NCBI GenBank assembly: GCA_903886975.1
Contig: CAISOB010000051.1
Span: forward strand, 51,958 to 115,957
Source of the DNA: an uncultured beta proteobacterium
Lineage (GTDB): Bacteria; Pseudomonadota; Gammaproteobacteria; Burkholderiales; Rhodocyclaceae
Reading direction: 5' to 3'
Length of the DNA stretch: 64,000 nt
Shown: piece after piece, positions 1 to 9,524 of the stretch
How the letters are laid out: each line of letters begins with the position of its first letter
Position numbering within the stretch: position 1 is the first letter of the stretch
Program-made: the position numbers and the translations under genes
The notes under the pieces: generated by a model
Databases searched by the model: none
Seen by the model: the letters and a program-made list of their open reading frames with translations, nothing else
Told to the model about the DNA's origin: nothing

Positions 1-1742
1 CGATCAGCCTCCTGGGCTTCATCGTCTTTGCCTCGTCGCAGCCGATGCAGGCCGCCATCCTGAAGTATTTCGTCGACGGCTTGACGATGCCCGGCGGGTC
101 GAGCTTCCACGACATCCCCTGGGTCGGCAAACTCGACCTCGTCTACGGCGTGCCGCTGCTGCTGGTGCTCATCGTCATCTGGCAAGGCATCGGATCATTC
201 TTCGGCAACTACTATCTCGCCAGGGTATCGCTCGGCCTAGTCAACGATTTGCGGCGCGCGCTTTTCGAAAGCCTGCTGCATTTGCCGAACACCTATTTCG
301 ATCTGACCAATTCCGGCCACCTGATCTCGCGCATCGCCTATAACGTCACCATGGTCACCGGCGCCGCCACCGACGCCATCAAGATCCTGATCCGCGAAGG
401 GCTGACAGTCGTCTTCCTGTTCGGCTATCTCTTGTGGATGAACTGGAAGCTGACGCTGGTGATGGTCGCCATCCTGCCGGTTATCGGCTTCATGGCCAAC
501 GCCGCCAGCGCCAAGTTCCGCCGGCAAAGCACCAAGATTCAGACGGCCATGGGCGACCTCACCCATATCGCTTCAGAAACCATCCTCGGCTATCGCGTCG
601 TGCGCAGCTTCGGCGGCGAGGACTACGAGGCGCAGCGCTTTCGCGTCGCCAGCGAAACGAATACCCGGAAACAGCTGCGCATGGCGAAGACCGCGGCGAC
701 TTTCACGCCGGCCCTGCAGCTCGTCACCTTCAGCACGATGTCGGTATTGCTGTTGCTTGTCCTGCTCCTGCGCGGCGACGCGTCGGCCGGCGATCTCGTC
801 GCCTACATCACCGCCGCCGGCCTGCTGCCCAAACCGATCCGCCAGCTTTCCGAAATCAGCGCGACGATACAGAAGGGCCTCGCCGGCGCCGAGAGCATTT
901 TCGCGCAACTCGACGAGCCGCCCGAACTCGATCTGGGCACCGTCGAACGGGCGCGCGTTTCCGGTCATCTCGAAGTCCGCAATCTGTCGTTCAGCTATTC
1001 CGCCGAACGGCAGGAAGTGCTCGATGACGTCAGCTTCACCATCGCGCCGGGGCAGATGCTGGCCCTGGTCGGACGCTCGGGCAGCGGCAAATCGACGCTG
1101 GCCGGCCTGATTCCGCGCTTCTACCAGCATAAGCAGGGGCAAATCCTGATCGACGGCGTCGATGTCGCCGATTACACGCTGCGCAACCTGCGCAGCCACA
1201 TCGCACTGGTGACGCAACAAACTTCGCTGTTCAACGATACGGTGGCCAACAACATCGCCTACGGCGACCTCGCCGGCGCGCCGCGCGCGGACATCGAGAA
1301 AGCCGCCGAAGCGGCCTATGCGCGCGAATTCATCGATCAGTTGCCGGACGGATTCGACACCCTGGTCGGCGAAAATGGCGTGCTGCTCTCGGGCGGGCAG
1401 CGGCAGCGCCTGGCGATCGCCCGCGCCATCCTGAAAGACGCGCCGATCCTGATTCTCGACGAAGCCACTTCGTCGCTCGACACCGAATCCGAGCGCCATA
1501 TCCAGAAAGCGCTCGATCACGTCATGGCCAATCGCACGACCCTGGTCATCGCGCATCGCCTGTCGACGATCGAGAAGGCCGACATCATTCTGGTCATGGA
1601 CCAGGGGCGCATCGTCGAGAGCGGCTCGCATGCGACGCTGCTCGCCGCCAACGGCTATTACGCGCGCCTGCACGCGATGCAATTCAACGACGAGGATGCT
1701 GCCGACGGCAGCGCCACAGTCGATGCGGATATTTCTCAATAA
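1..1742 (+). CDS. msbA: Lipid A export ABC transporter/permease MsbA (5' end cut by window)
   Basis: Inner-membrane half-transporter that flips lipid A-core across the membrane using ATP. The reading frame is open from base 3, before the first ATG at 45, and encodes hydrophobic residues of the first membrane span, so the true start lies outside the window. Counting from the ATG at 45, the nucleotide-binding domain shows Walker A GRSGSGKST near residue 342, the signature LSGGQRQR near 447, Walker B ILILDEATS near 467 and the H-loop IAHRLST near 501. The ~565 residues present fit the ~580 usual for the family. The sugar and LPS genes that follow support a lipid A role over a generic drug exporter, although ABCB-type exporters are hard to tell apart by sequence. 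Confidence 0.9.
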   Translation, partial: ISLLGFIVFASSQPMQAAILKYFVDGLTMPGGSSFHDIPWVGKLDLVYGVPLLLVLIVIWQGIGSFFGNYYLARVSLGLVNDLRRALFESLLHLPNTYFDLTNSGHLISRIAYNVTMVTGAATDAIKILIREGLTVVFLFGYLLWMNWKLTLVMVAILPVIGFMANAASAKFRRQSTKIQTAMGDLTHIASETILGYRVVRSFGGEDYEAQRFRVASETNTRKQLRMAKTAATFTPALQLVTFSTMSVLLLLVLLLRGDASAGDLVAYITAAGLLPKPIRQLSEISATIQKGLAGAESIFAQLDEPPELDLGTVERARVSGHLEVRNLSFSYSAERQEVLDDVSFTIAPGQMLALVGRSGSGKSTLAGLIPRFYQHKQGQILIDGVDVADYTLRNLRSHIALVTQQTSLFNDTVANNIAYGDLAGAPRADIEKAAEAAYAREFIDQLPDGFDTLVGENGVLLSGGQRQRLAIARAILKDAPILILDEATSSLDTESERHIQKALDHVMANRTTLVIAHRLSTIEKADIILVMDQGRIVESGSHATLLAANGYYARLHAMQFNDEDAADGSATVDADISQ

Positions 1743-1784
1743 CTCGATGCGCGCGAGCGCCTACGGACCATCTGGAGCAATACC

Positions 1785-3110
1785 ATGAAAGTCACGATTA
1801 TCGGAACCGGCTATGTCGGCCTGGTCACCGGCGCCTGCCTCGCCGAAGTCGGCAACGAGGTCTTCTGTGTCGACGTCGATGCGCGCAAGATCGGCATCCT
1901 CAACGCCGGCGGCATCCCGATTTTCGAGCCCGGGCTCGAAGAAATGGTCAAGCGCAACGTTGCCGAAGGCCGTCTGGTTTTCAGCACCGACATCGAAGCC
2001 TCGGTAAACTTCGGCGAGATCCAGTTCATCGCGGTCGGCACGCCGCCCGATGAAGACGGCTCGGCCGACCTGCAATACGTCGTCGCCGCGGCGCGCAACA
2101 TCGGCCGGTACATGAAATCATTCAAACTGGTCATCGACAAATCGACCGTTCCGGTCGGTACCGCCGACCGGGTCAAGGCGGCGATGCAGGAAGAACTGCA
2201 GGCGCGCGGCGCGCAAATCGACTTCTGTGTCGCGTCCAATCCCGAATTTCTCAAGGAAGGCGCTGCAGTCGACGATTTCATGAAGCCCGACCGCATCGTC
2301 ATCGGCACCGAGAGCGAGAAAGCCACGCAGCTCTTGCGCACCTTATATACGCCATTCCAGCGCAGCCGCGAACGCCTGATCGTCACCGACGTGCGCTCGG
2401 CCGAACTGATCAAGTACGCGGCGAACGCCATGCTGGCGACGCGCATCTCGTTCATGAACGAACTCGCGATCCTCGCCGAGAAGCTCGGCGCCGACATCGA
2501 GCAGGTGCGCCACGGCATCGGCGCCGATCCGCGCATCGGCTATCACTTCCTGTATGCCGGCTGCGGTTACGGCGGCTCGTGTTTCCCCAAGGACGTGCAG
2601 GCCTTGCAGCGTACCGCCCAAGAAAACGATGTACCGCTGCTCGTTCTTGAAGCGGTCGAAAAGGCCAATGAAAAGCAAAAAAGCGTGCTCGTCGAAAAGC
2701 TCAAGGCGCGCTTCGGGACGAATCTCAAGAACCGGCACTTCGCCTTCTGGGGCCTGGCTTTCAAGCCCGATACCGACGACATGCGCGAAGCGCCGAGCCG
2801 CACGATGATGGAAGCACTATGGGCGATGGGTGCGACGGTCGCCGCCTACGATCCGGCAGCGATCGAAGAGACACGCCGCATCTATGGCCAGCGCGCCGAC
2901 CTGCGCCTGGCCGAGAGCCCGATGGATGCGCTGCACGGCGCCGACGCCCTGCTCATCGTCACCGAATGGAAAGCCTTCCGCAGCCCCAACTTCGACACCA
3001 TGAAGTCGCTGCTCAAGAACCCCATCGTATTCGACGGCCGTAATCTCTACGAACCGGCGGCGATGCGCGCGCAGGGTTTTGAGTACTTTTCGATCGGCCG
3101 GCCGCGATGA
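1785..3110 (+). CDS. ugd: UDP-glucose 6-dehydrogenase
   Basis: Cytoplasmic NAD-dependent enzyme oxidising UDP-glucose to UDP-glucuronate, a precursor for capsule, exopolysaccharide or LPS sugars. The 441-residue protein has the N-terminal Rossmann motif GTGYVG at residues 7-12, the GTPPDEDG segment, the [11 protein letters not shown] region, and the catalytic cysteine in GGSCFPKD near residue 266. Full length for the family. Its stop overlaps the next start by 4 bp (ATGA), so it is almost certainly co-translated with the downstream epimerase that would use its product. Confidence 0.95.
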   Translation: MKVTIIGTGYVGLVTGACLAEVGNEVFCVDVDARKIGILNAGGIPIFEPGLEEMVKRNVAEGRLVFSTDIEASVNFGEIQFIAVGTPPDEDGSADLQYVVAAARNIGRYMKSFKLVIDKSTVPVGTADRVKAAMQEELQARGAQIDFCVASNPEFLKEGAAVDDFMKPDRIVIGTESEKATQLLRTLYTPFQRSRERLIVTDVRSAELIKYAANAMLATRISFMNELAILAEKLGADIEQVRHGIGADPRIGYHFLYAGCGYGGSCFPKDVQALQRTAQENDVPLLVLEAVEKANEKQKSVLVEKLKARFGTNLKNRHFAFWGLAFKPDTDDMREAPSRTMMEALWAMGATVAAYDPAAIEETRRIYGQRADLRLAESPMDALHGADALLIVTEWKAFRSPNFDTMKSLLKNPIVFDGRNLYEPAAMRAQGFEYFSIGRPR

Positions 3111-4123
3111 AAATTCTGGTCACCGGTGCCGCCGGCTTCATCGGCCTGCACGTCGCCCGCCTGCTGCTGGCCCGCGGCGACGAGGTGATCGGCATCGACA
3201 ACCTCAACGACTATTACGACCCGGCGCTCAAGCGGGCCCGTCTCGACTGCTTGACCCCTTACCGCAATTTCCGTTTCGCCCAGATCGATATCGCCGACGC
3301 CGCCGCCCTGCACGGCCTGTTCGCCGCCGAACGCTTTGCCCGCGTCGTGCATCTGGCGGCGCAGGCCGGCGTGCGTTATTCGCTGAGCAACCCGCAGGCC
3401 TACGTGCAGAGCAATCTCGTCGGTTTCGTCAACATTCTCGAAGGCTGCCGGCAGAACGGCGTCGAGCACCTCGTCTACGCCAGCAGCTCGAGCGTCTACG
3501 GCGCCAATACCCGCATGCCGTTCTCGGTCCATGACGAAGTCAACCACCCGCTCAGCCTCTATGCCGCAACCAAGAAGTCGAATGAACTCATGGCGCACAG
3601 CTACAGCCACCTGTTCGGACTGCCGACGACCGGCCTGCGCTACTTCACGGTCTACGGGCCTTGGGGGCGGCCGGACATGTCGCCGTGGCTATTCACCAGC
3701 GCGATCCTCGCCGGCCGTCCGATCAAGGTCTTCAACCACGGCCAGATGCAGCGCGATTTCACCTATGTCGATGACATTGCCGAGGGAACGGTTCGGGTCA
3801 TGGACCGCATCCCGCTGCCCAACCCGGCCTTCGACAGCGGCGCGCCGGATCCGGGCAGCAGCCACGCGCCCTACCGGGTGTACAACATCGGCAACCAGCA
3901 GCCGGTGCCCTTGCTGACCTTCATCGAGACCCTGGAAAACGCCCTCGGCCGGCCGGCCACGAAGGAATTCCTGCCGATGCAGGCCGGCGATGTCCCGGCG
4001 ACCTACGCCGACATCGACGACTTGCGCCGGGACGTCGGTTTCGATCCGAAAACGTCACTTGACGAGGGACTTGCGCGGTGGACGGCCTGGTTCCACGATT
4101 ACGCGCGGCGCGTCGGCGCCTGA
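3107..4123 (+). CDS. NAD-dependent epimerase, probable UDP-glucuronate 4-epimerase
   Basis: Extended short-chain dehydrogenase of 338 residues, probably converting UDP-glucuronate to UDP-galacturonate. The N-terminal GAAGFIG (residues 7-13) binds NAD, a serine-rich SSSSVYG follows, and the catalytic YxxxK is YAATK near residue 152. The stretch NDYYDPALK after the second beta strand is typical of the CapI/LspL UDP-glucuronate epimerase group. Translational coupling to ugd (4-bp overlap) supports this substrate. A UDP-glucose 4-epimerase or a dehydratase is less likely. Exact sugar specificity is inferred. Confidence 0.82.
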   Translation: MKILVTGAAGFIGLHVARLLLARGDEVIGIDNLNDYYDPALKRARLDCLTPYRNFRFAQIDIADAAALHGLFAAERFARVVHLAAQAGVRYSLSNPQAYVQSNLVGFVNILEGCRQNGVEHLVYASSSSVYGANTRMPFSVHDEVNHPLSLYAATKKSNELMAHSYSHLFGLPTTGLRYFTVYGPWGRPDMSPWLFTSAILAGRPIKVFNHGQMQRDFTYVDDIAEGTVRVMDRIPLPNPAFDSGAPDPGSSHAPYRVYNIGNQQPVPLLTFIETLENALGRPATKEFLPMQAGDVPATYADIDDLRRDVGFDPKTSLDEGLARWTAWFHDYARRVGA

Positions 4124-4181
4124 GGGTGCGGTACAATCGCGGGATTCCCCCGAGCATAAAGTTCGCACTCGAGTACTGAAC

Positions 4182-4937
4182 ATGACAACGCCAACCGCCG
4201 GCGCGCCGGCACCCGCAGAAGGGCCGCGCCTTTCGGTGATCGTCCCGGCTTTCAACGAAGAAGAAAACATCGTCCCGCTGGCCGAGGAAATCATCGCGGC
4301 GCTCACCGCGCTGCCCGGCGGATTCGAGCTCATCATCGTCGATGACGCGAGCACCGATTCGACGGCACGCGTGCTCGAGCAATTCTCCCACCCCTGTTTG
4401 CGCCGGGTCTTCCACCGCATCAACTGCGGCCAGAGTGCTGCGGTGGCGAGCGGCTTTCAGGCGGCGCGCGGCGCCTGGGTGGCGACCCTCGACGGCGACG
4501 GGCAGAACGACCCGGCCGATCTTCCGGCGATGCTGGCGCAGGCGGAAAAGGAAGGCGTCGATTGCGTCACCGGCGTGCGCCGCAAGCGGCAGGACACTTT
4601 CATTCGGCGTTTTTCGTCGCGCGTGGCCAACGGCTTTCGCAACTGGATCACCGGCGATCAGGTCAGCGACAGCGGCTGCGGCATCCGCGTCGTGCGCCGC
4701 GCGGCGCTACGCGAAATTCCCGTGTTCAACGGCATGCACCGCTTCCTGCCGACCCTGCTGCGCGGGCAAGGTTTCAGCGTTGCCGAAACGACCGTCAGGC
4801 ACCGCGAGCGGCTGCGCGGAACCTCGAAATACGGCGTGCACAACCGCCTGTGGCGAGGCATTCGCGACTGTTTCGGAATCCGCTGGTATCTCAAACGCGC
4901 CGTCCGCTCCGACCGTCTTGACGAAGCACGCCGATGA
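4182..4937 (+). CDS. Family 2 glycosyltransferase (polyprenyl-phosphate sugar transferase type)
   Basis: GT-A fold transferase of 251 residues resembling dolichyl/undecaprenyl-phosphate glycosyltransferases. Visible motifs are VIVPAFNEEENI near residue 18, VDDAST near 53, DGDGQNDP near 104 (the nucleotide-sugar/metal DxD region) and DSGCGIRVVRR near 163. Unlike ArnC or GtrB proteins it has no C-terminal pair of membrane helices and ends in a basic tail. I start it at 4182; a longer in-frame extension would run back into the epimerase gene. It overlaps the next membrane-protein gene by 4 bp, which may supply membrane association. The sugar donor is unknown. Confidence 0.85.
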   Translation: MTTPTAGAPAPAEGPRLSVIVPAFNEEENIVPLAEEIIAALTALPGGFELIIVDDASTDSTARVLEQFSHPCLRRVFHRINCGQSAAVASGFQAARGAWVATLDGDGQNDPADLPAMLAQAEKEGVDCVTGVRRKRQDTFIRRFSSRVANGFRNWITGDQVSDSGCGIRVVRRAALREIPVFNGMHRFLPTLLRGQGFSVAETTVRHRERLRGTSKYGVHNRLWRGIRDCFGIRWYLKRAVRSDRLDEARR

Positions 4938-5662
4938 AAGAGGATGTGCCGCCGAACGCGGAAACAGAGGACGATACTCAGGATGACGCACCCGCGCCCG
5001 ATCTCGAGCAGGTCGCTGAAAATACCCTGCGCAAACTGCTGATCCTGCTGTCGATCGGCGCGGTGCTGCTGCTGGTGATTCACGCGACACCGTTCGGCGA
5101 GCACGTGCGCAGCTGGGATTCGCTGACCGAATTGTTCAAGGCCGGCGGCATCAACGCGCAAGTCTACTTCATCGTCATCAGTACATTGCTGATCATGGCC
5201 GGAACGCCACGCCTGCTCTTTTGCACGCTGGGCGGGTTCGCCTTCGGTTTTTGGGAGGGCTTGTTATGGTCGACGTGCAGCAGCCTGATCGGTTCTTTCG
5301 TCACTTTCCGCGCCGCGCGCTGGGGCGGTCGCGCGTGGCTCAGCGAGCGTTTCGGCCGGCATCGTTTCTTCGCGCGCATCGTCCACGCCAAGCCGACCGT
5401 CGCCTCGGTCGCGCTGATCCGCATGCTGCCGGTCAGCAATGTCATCATCAATGTCGGACTGGCCTTGAGCCATGTCGGCAATCGCGCTTTCTTGGTCGGT
5501 TCCGTGTTCGGCTTCCTGCCGCAGGGCGTCGTCGCCGTGATCATCGGCAGCGGCATGGCCGAGAACGTGCCGTGGGCAGGCGCCGCACAGATCGCCATCG
5601 CCGGCGTGCTGCTGCTAGCCATTTTTTTCTGGACCCTCAAACATCGGCGCAAGCAACGCTAG
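4934..5662 (+). CDS. TVP38/TMEM64 (VTT-domain) membrane protein
   Basis: Integral membrane protein of 242 residues with a ~35-residue acidic cytoplasmic N-terminus, a first span near residues 36-55 and then the VTT core: GTPRLLFCTLGGFAFG, RLLPVSN-like RMLPVSNVIINVGL, and FGFLPQGVVAVIIGSG. This architecture belongs to the DedA/TVP38 superfamily, members of which act in undecaprenyl phosphate or phospholipid translocation and envelope homeostasis. Start codon overlaps the preceding glycosyltransferase stop by 4 bp. I infer that it works on the lipid-linked product of that transferase, but nothing in the sequence proves a substrate. Confidence 0.82.
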   Translation: MKEDVPPNAETEDDTQDDAPAPDLEQVAENTLRKLLILLSIGAVLLLVIHATPFGEHVRSWDSLTELFKAGGINAQVYFIVISTLLIMAGTPRLLFCTLGGFAFGFWEGLLWSTCSSLIGSFVTFRAARWGGRAWLSERFGRHRFFARIVHAKPTVASVALIRMLPVSNVIINVGLALSHVGNRAFLVGSVFGFLPQGVVAVIIGSGMAENVPWAGAAQIAIAGVLLLAIFFWTLKHRRKQR

Positions 5663-5741
5663 CGTCCGGATTTTCGCATCGGCAGGCCAGCGGGTAGAAT
5701 TCATTTTGCATGCCAACAATAACGCTACGGGAATTCGATTC

Positions 5742-6131
5742 ATGAAACTGTTCGTCAAGATCTTTCTAATCGCGCTGGCAATCGCCGCGCTTGCCAGCGC
5801 CTGTGGCAAAGCGGGCGCACCTGGTGCCGAGACCACAAACGCCGCACCGGAGCCCGTACTCGTGGATGGCGGCCTGACGCTGGTCGACTTCAAGCTGACC
5901 AATAATGCCGCCGGCAAACCCGTGCTCAAGGGCAACGTCAGCAATGTGGCAACGCGAAAGATCGTGCACGCATCCATTGACTTCAAACTCCTCGACACCA
6001 AGGACAACGAAGTCGGCACGGCGACGGCCGCTGTGGACAATCTGGAAGCGAAATTCTCCTGGTCTTTCGAAGTGGAAGTTTTTCCGGCGGGCGTCACCTC
6101 GGCCAAATTCGCCGGCTTCAAGACGCAGTAA
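5742..6131 (+). CDS. Small FxLYD-type lipoprotein
   Basis: Predicted 129-residue lipoprotein. The N-terminus has two lysines, a hydrophobic stretch and a cysteine in LASACGK near residue 23 that fits a loose lipobox. The rest is a single beta-rich domain beginning LVDFKLTNN with the pattern of FxLYD domains (F-x-L..., then alternating strands describing differences between terms). I chose 5742 because the upstream in-frame ATG at 5706 would put a polar segment ahead of the signal peptide. Function unknown. It lies at the end of the plus-strand sugar cluster and converges with the kinase gene. Confidence 0.7.
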   Translation: MKLFVKIFLIALAIAALASACGKAGAPGAETTNAAPEPVLVDGGLTLVDFKLTNNAAGKPVLKGNVSNVATRKIVHASIDFKLLDTKDNEVGTATAAVDNLEAKFSWSFEVEVFPAGVTSAKFAGFKTQ

Positions 6132-6142
6132 TCACGCCGTTA

Positions 6143-7588
6143 TCAGCTCGCCGGCGGCAGATTCGCGTGCAACCAACGATGTAGAACCGAAGCCGCCGGC
6201 CAGTTGCGCAGCAAGCGCTCGCGGTCGCGCCGCCAGGCGCGCGCATGCGCGAGCCCGGAGCGATGCTGGACCAGCGCGTCGAGGTCGATGACGAAGACCC
6301 GGCCGCCGTGCCAGAGCAAGTTGGTTGCCTTGAGATCACCATGGCTTATGCGGAGAACATGCAGCGTCTCGAACAAGGCGATCAGCGCACGCGCCACGTC
6401 GGCGTCCGGTTCCTGGTCAGGCAACAAGAGTTGCAGCAGGTTTGCACCAGGGCAAAATTCGTTGATCAGAAAGCCGCGCGCCCGCAAGGGCCCGACACGC
6501 TCCTCGATCAGTGCGAGCGGCGCCGGCGTGGCCAAGCCGTAGAAACCCAGGCGATGCCCGGCAAGCCACGAATGCCAGGCGCGGGTCGGGCGCCAGAAGC
6601 GCTGCAACAGGTGGCCGAATCCTTTAAGGTTGTAGCGCTTGATGACCAGATCGCGCCCCGCGAACTCGATCTTGGACACCGTGCAGGTCCGGCCATCCTT
6701 GAGCAGTACGCCACCGGCCATGGCCGCATCCGGTGCGGCCAGCAGCGGCGCGAGATCTTGCACCGCGCAGCGCCGGACGGCGGCGAAACGGAATATCCGG
6801 CGCTCGACGGCGAACTGCGAGCAATCGCGTAAGGTCTTGGCCAGGAAGTCTCCCAGGCGCCACGCTCTGGCCTGCTTGACCTCAAGCTGCAGTCGAACCG
6901 GGTCGACGCTGCCGAGGCCGCCGCCGGCAAGGTAAGCGGCAAGAAGTTCTTGCCGGCAAGCATCCCAGACGAGAGGCAGCTGCGCCAACAAGAGCGCGAG
7001 ATTACCGGTCAGCGACTGGTCCGAGTGGCCGGTCTCGACGGCGCGTACCGCGTCGCCGTCAACGACAAAAAGCTCGCCGGCGCAGCGTAGGAAATTGCCG
7101 AGATGCGGATCGTCATGCACCAGACCCGCGGCGTGCATCTTTCCGAGTATCCGCAATACCGGCTGCAGGACCGTGAGCGCCGCCGCCCCACCCGCCGGCA
7201 AGGCGGCAAGCGGCGCCCAGGCCTCCGCCACGCTCTGTGCGCCGTCGAGATAGGCGCTGAGCAAGACTCCGCCGCCGCCCGCAAGCGCACTTGCCAAGAG
7301 CAGTTCGGGAGTCGGCACGGCGGCGCGGCGCAAGGCTTCAATGCCAGCTTTTTCCATTGCCCAGTGCCGGGCGCTGCTGCGCCCGACAAATACTTTGACG
7401 AGAACGCGCCGGCCTTCCCATTCGCCTTCGCCGACAATGCGCTTGCCGGGCAGAACACGCAATAGGCGCTGCACGACCACATCGCTGCCGTCGACGAGCG
7501 CCAGGCGGCACGGCGTCTTGGGCGTGCGGCCGGCGGCGCGCAAGACCTCGGCGGCGACCCGTTCGATCGATTGCGCTGGGGCTTTCAC
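6143..7588 (-). CDS. Tandem kinase-fold protein of the LPS-kinase (InaA/WaaP) type
   Basis: 481-residue cytoplasmic protein containing two kinase-like halves. The first half carries GLVHDDPHLGNFL and LFVVDGDAV, the second carries ISHGDLKATNLLWHGG and VFVIDLDAL. Each pair has the catalytic-loop Asp and the metal-binding Asp of the small-molecule/LPS kinase fold. The start is GTG at 7588, overlapping the stop of waaP by 4 bp, so it is the last gene of the lpxL-waaG-waaP operon. It probably phosphorylates or otherwise modifies inner-core sugars. Whether both halves are active is unknown: the first half has HDDPH where HGDLK is usual. Confidence 0.78.
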   Translation of the reverse strand: MKAPAQSIERVAAEVLRAAGRTPKTPCRLALVDGSDVVVQRLLRVLPGKRIVGEGEWEGRRVLVKVFVGRSSARHWAMEKAGIEALRRAAVPTPELLLASALAGGGGVLLSAYLDGAQSVAEAWAPLAALPAGGAAALTVLQPVLRILGKMHAAGLVHDDPHLGNFLRCAGELFVVDGDAVRAVETGHSDQSLTGNLALLLAQLPLVWDACRQELLAAYLAGGGLGSVDPVRLQLEVKQARAWRLGDFLAKTLRDCSQFAVERRIFRFAAVRRCAVQDLAPLLAAPDAAMAGGVLLKDGRTCTVSKIEFAGRDLVIKRYNLKGFGHLLQRFWRPTRAWHSWLAGHRLGFYGLATPAPLALIEERVGPLRARGFLINEFCPGANLLQLLLPDQEPDADVARALIALFETLHVLRISHGDLKATNLLWHGGRVFVIDLDALVQHRSGLAHARAWRRDRERLLRNWPAASVLHRWLHANLPPAS

Positions 7589-8406
7589 GATCGTGCGCCC
7601 GGCGCAAATTTTCGCAGGTAGCGCGCCTGCAGCCGATCCGCCTCGCGCGCGAGCGACTCGAGCAGCGCGGCTTCGTCACGCAGGATCGCGCGCAGGTCCG
7701 CGGCGAAATAGATGCGCAGAAATCGCAGACGATCGCGCCGCGTCAGCCCGATATCGAGCGCCGAGAAATACAGGCTGGCCAGATCCTTGTCGCGCCAGCG
7801 GCGCGGCGTCTCTTTGCGCAACTGGGCGCGATGCAGATCGATCAGCGAAAGCGTCAAGGCCTGCGCGGTCGGTGCCGGATCGAGGTGGAGCAGAAAGTGG
7901 CAGATATAGAAATCGCGATGATTGACGCCGGCGCGGTGCATGCGCCCGGCCATCTCGGCGACGCGCGCGATCAAGGCATGCTTGAGCGCTACCGGCGGCG
8001 GCTCCTGCTCCCAGGAACGGCAAAAGTCTTCAAGGCTGACGGTCGGCGCCAGTTCTTCGGTGACGATGAAAGAATGGCAGGCCGCCGGGTTGCTGCCGCG
8101 CTGACCGTAAGCGACACCGCGCATGGTGGCTACGCCAGCCGCGGCGAGGCGAGCGATCGCCCGCCATTCGTTGCCCGCGCCGAGCACCGGCAGGCGCAGG
8201 GTGATGAGGTTCTTGATGATCTCGGCCCAGCCGACACCGCGGTGAATCTTCACGAAATAAGCGCAGCCGGCGACCACCGTGCGCAGCGTGCGTCGCGCTT
8301 CGAGTTCGCGGAAAACTTCGCCTTCGAGCGCCTCGACGGCGACGAAGGGGTCGCGGCCCGCCCACAGCGTGCGAAAAGGCTCGTCGGTGAAAAGCAGCGG
8401 TTTCAT
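7585..8406 (-). CDS. waaP: LPS core heptose(I) kinase
   Basis: Transfers phosphate from ATP to heptose I of the LPS inner core, stabilising the outer membrane. The 273-residue protein has the family hallmark HRDFYICHFLL, with the catalytic Asp, and LIDLHRAQ with the metal-binding Asp. It also has VKIHRGVGW in the N-lobe and a Trp-Arg-rich WRDKDLASLYFSA segment. Length matches RfaP/WaaP (~265). It overlaps both neighbours by 4 bp in a waaG-waaP-kinase unit, which supports the assignment. Confidence 0.92.
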   Translation of the reverse strand: MKPLLFTDEPFRTLWAGRDPFVAVEALEGEVFRELEARRTLRTVVAGCAYFVKIHRGVGWAEIIKNLITLRLPVLGAGNEWRAIARLAAAGVATMRGVAYGQRGSNPAACHSFIVTEELAPTVSLEDFCRSWEQEPPPVALKHALIARVAEMAGRMHRAGVNHRDFYICHFLLHLDPAPTAQALTLSLIDLHRAQLRKETPRRWRDKDLASLYFSALDIGLTRRDRLRFLRIYFAADLRAILRDEAALLESLAREADRLQARYLRKFAPGARS

Positions 8407-9524
8407 GGGCGCGCTTTCAGTATCAGGTCGGCGGCAAATTCGGCGTTGCTGTAGATGTCTGCGGTCTGCGCAAAAGCGAGTGCATTGGCTTGCCAGCGCT
8501 TGCGCGCCTTCGCATCGGTGAGCATGGCGAGCAGTGTCTGATCGAGCGTGGCCTGCGCAAACGGCTCGGGAACAACGCGGCCGCCGTCGGCCTCCTCGAT
8601 GTAGTGGGCGTAACCGCAGACGGCGGTTGCCAGCACCGGCAGGCCGGCGACCAGCGCTTCGAGCAGCACTGTCCCCGTGTTCTCGTTGTAGGCCGGATGA
8701 ATCAACAGATCGGCGCCGAGCATGAAACGCGGGATGTCGCTGCGTCCCGGCAACAGGCTGACCCGTTCGGCAATTCCGAGCGCCGCGGCCTGTCGCTGAA
8801 ACTCGGCCGGATCATCCTGGCCGATAGCGATCAGCCGCGTGCGTGCGCGCACTCCATCCGGCAATCCCGCGAGCGCTTTCAAGCTGCGATCGAGACCTTT
8901 GGTCTTGAAGCCCGAACCGACCTGCAAGAGCAGCAGATCGCCGTCGGCCAGCGCGAACTCGTGTCGGAATTCGGCGCGCAGTTCGGCGGCGTTGGGCGGC
9001 GCACGCCGGTCGGTGGCGATCCCGGGTGGCAGCAGATGAAAGCGCGCGGCCGGCGTCGCGTAGTACTTGCTGAACAAGGGCTGCTGCAGCGACGAGATCA
9101 TCAGGATCTCGGTGCGGCTGTCGGGCGCGAAGACGGCGCGTTCGGCCGCGGCGAAATGCCGGTAGCGGGTGGAGAGCCGATAGAGCGGATTGCGCAGCGT
9201 GCGCGCCTTATCCTCGTAGCAGGGATCGGCGGCAAAATAGACATCGAGCCCGGCCATCTTGTTAAAACCGATGACGCGATCAGCGGGGCGCAGCACCAGG
9301 TCCCTGGCGACCCATTCGGCGAACTTCGCGTAGCGCCGCGTATTGGTCAGCGCGCGAACGGGAACGCGAACGGCATCGAAACCCGGTATCGGTTCGCCGC
9401 TCCACTCGAGCGTATAGACCCGGATCGCATGGCCGCGCGCCTGGCACGCGAGCGCAATGCGCACAAAATCGCGCTGCAGCCCGCCGAATGGGAAATATTT
9501 GTAGAGACAGAAAGCGAGCTGCAT
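8403..9524 (-). CDS. waaG: LPS core glycosyltransferase, WaaG-like (GT4)
   Basis: 373-residue GT-B enzyme, probably adding the first outer-core hexose to heptose. It begins QLAFCLYKYFPFGGLQRD, the classic WaaG N-terminus with the glycine-rich acceptor loop. Later it has LLQVGSGFKTKGLDRS and the C-terminal HPAYNENTGTVLLEALVAG with the EX7E-type donor site. Start is the ATG at 9524: it overlaps the lpxL stop by one base (TGATG), and the much longer open frame upstream is only a shadow of lpxL. The sugar (glucose or another hexose) cannot be told from sequence. Confidence 0.9.
   Translation of the reverse strand: MQLAFCLYKYFPFGGLQRDFVRIALACQARGHAIRVYTLEWSGEPIPGFDAVRVPVRALTNTRRYAKFAEWVARDLVLRPADRVIGFNKMAGLDVYFAADPCYEDKARTLRNPLYRLSTRYRHFAAAERAVFAPDSRTEILMISSLQQPLFSKYYATPAARFHLLPPGIATDRRAPPNAAELRAEFRHEFALADGDLLLLQVGSGFKTKGLDRSLKALAGLPDGVRARTRLIAIGQDDPAEFQRQAAALGIAERVSLLPGRSDIPRFMLGADLLIHPAYNENTGTVLLEALVAGLPVLATAVCGYAHYIEEADGGRVVPEPFAQATLDQTLLAMLTDAKARKRWQANALAFAQTADIYSNAEFAADLILKARP

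Noticed and set aside
573..1739. 388-codon minus-strand frame
   Set aside because: Shadow of the MsbA nucleotide-binding domain.
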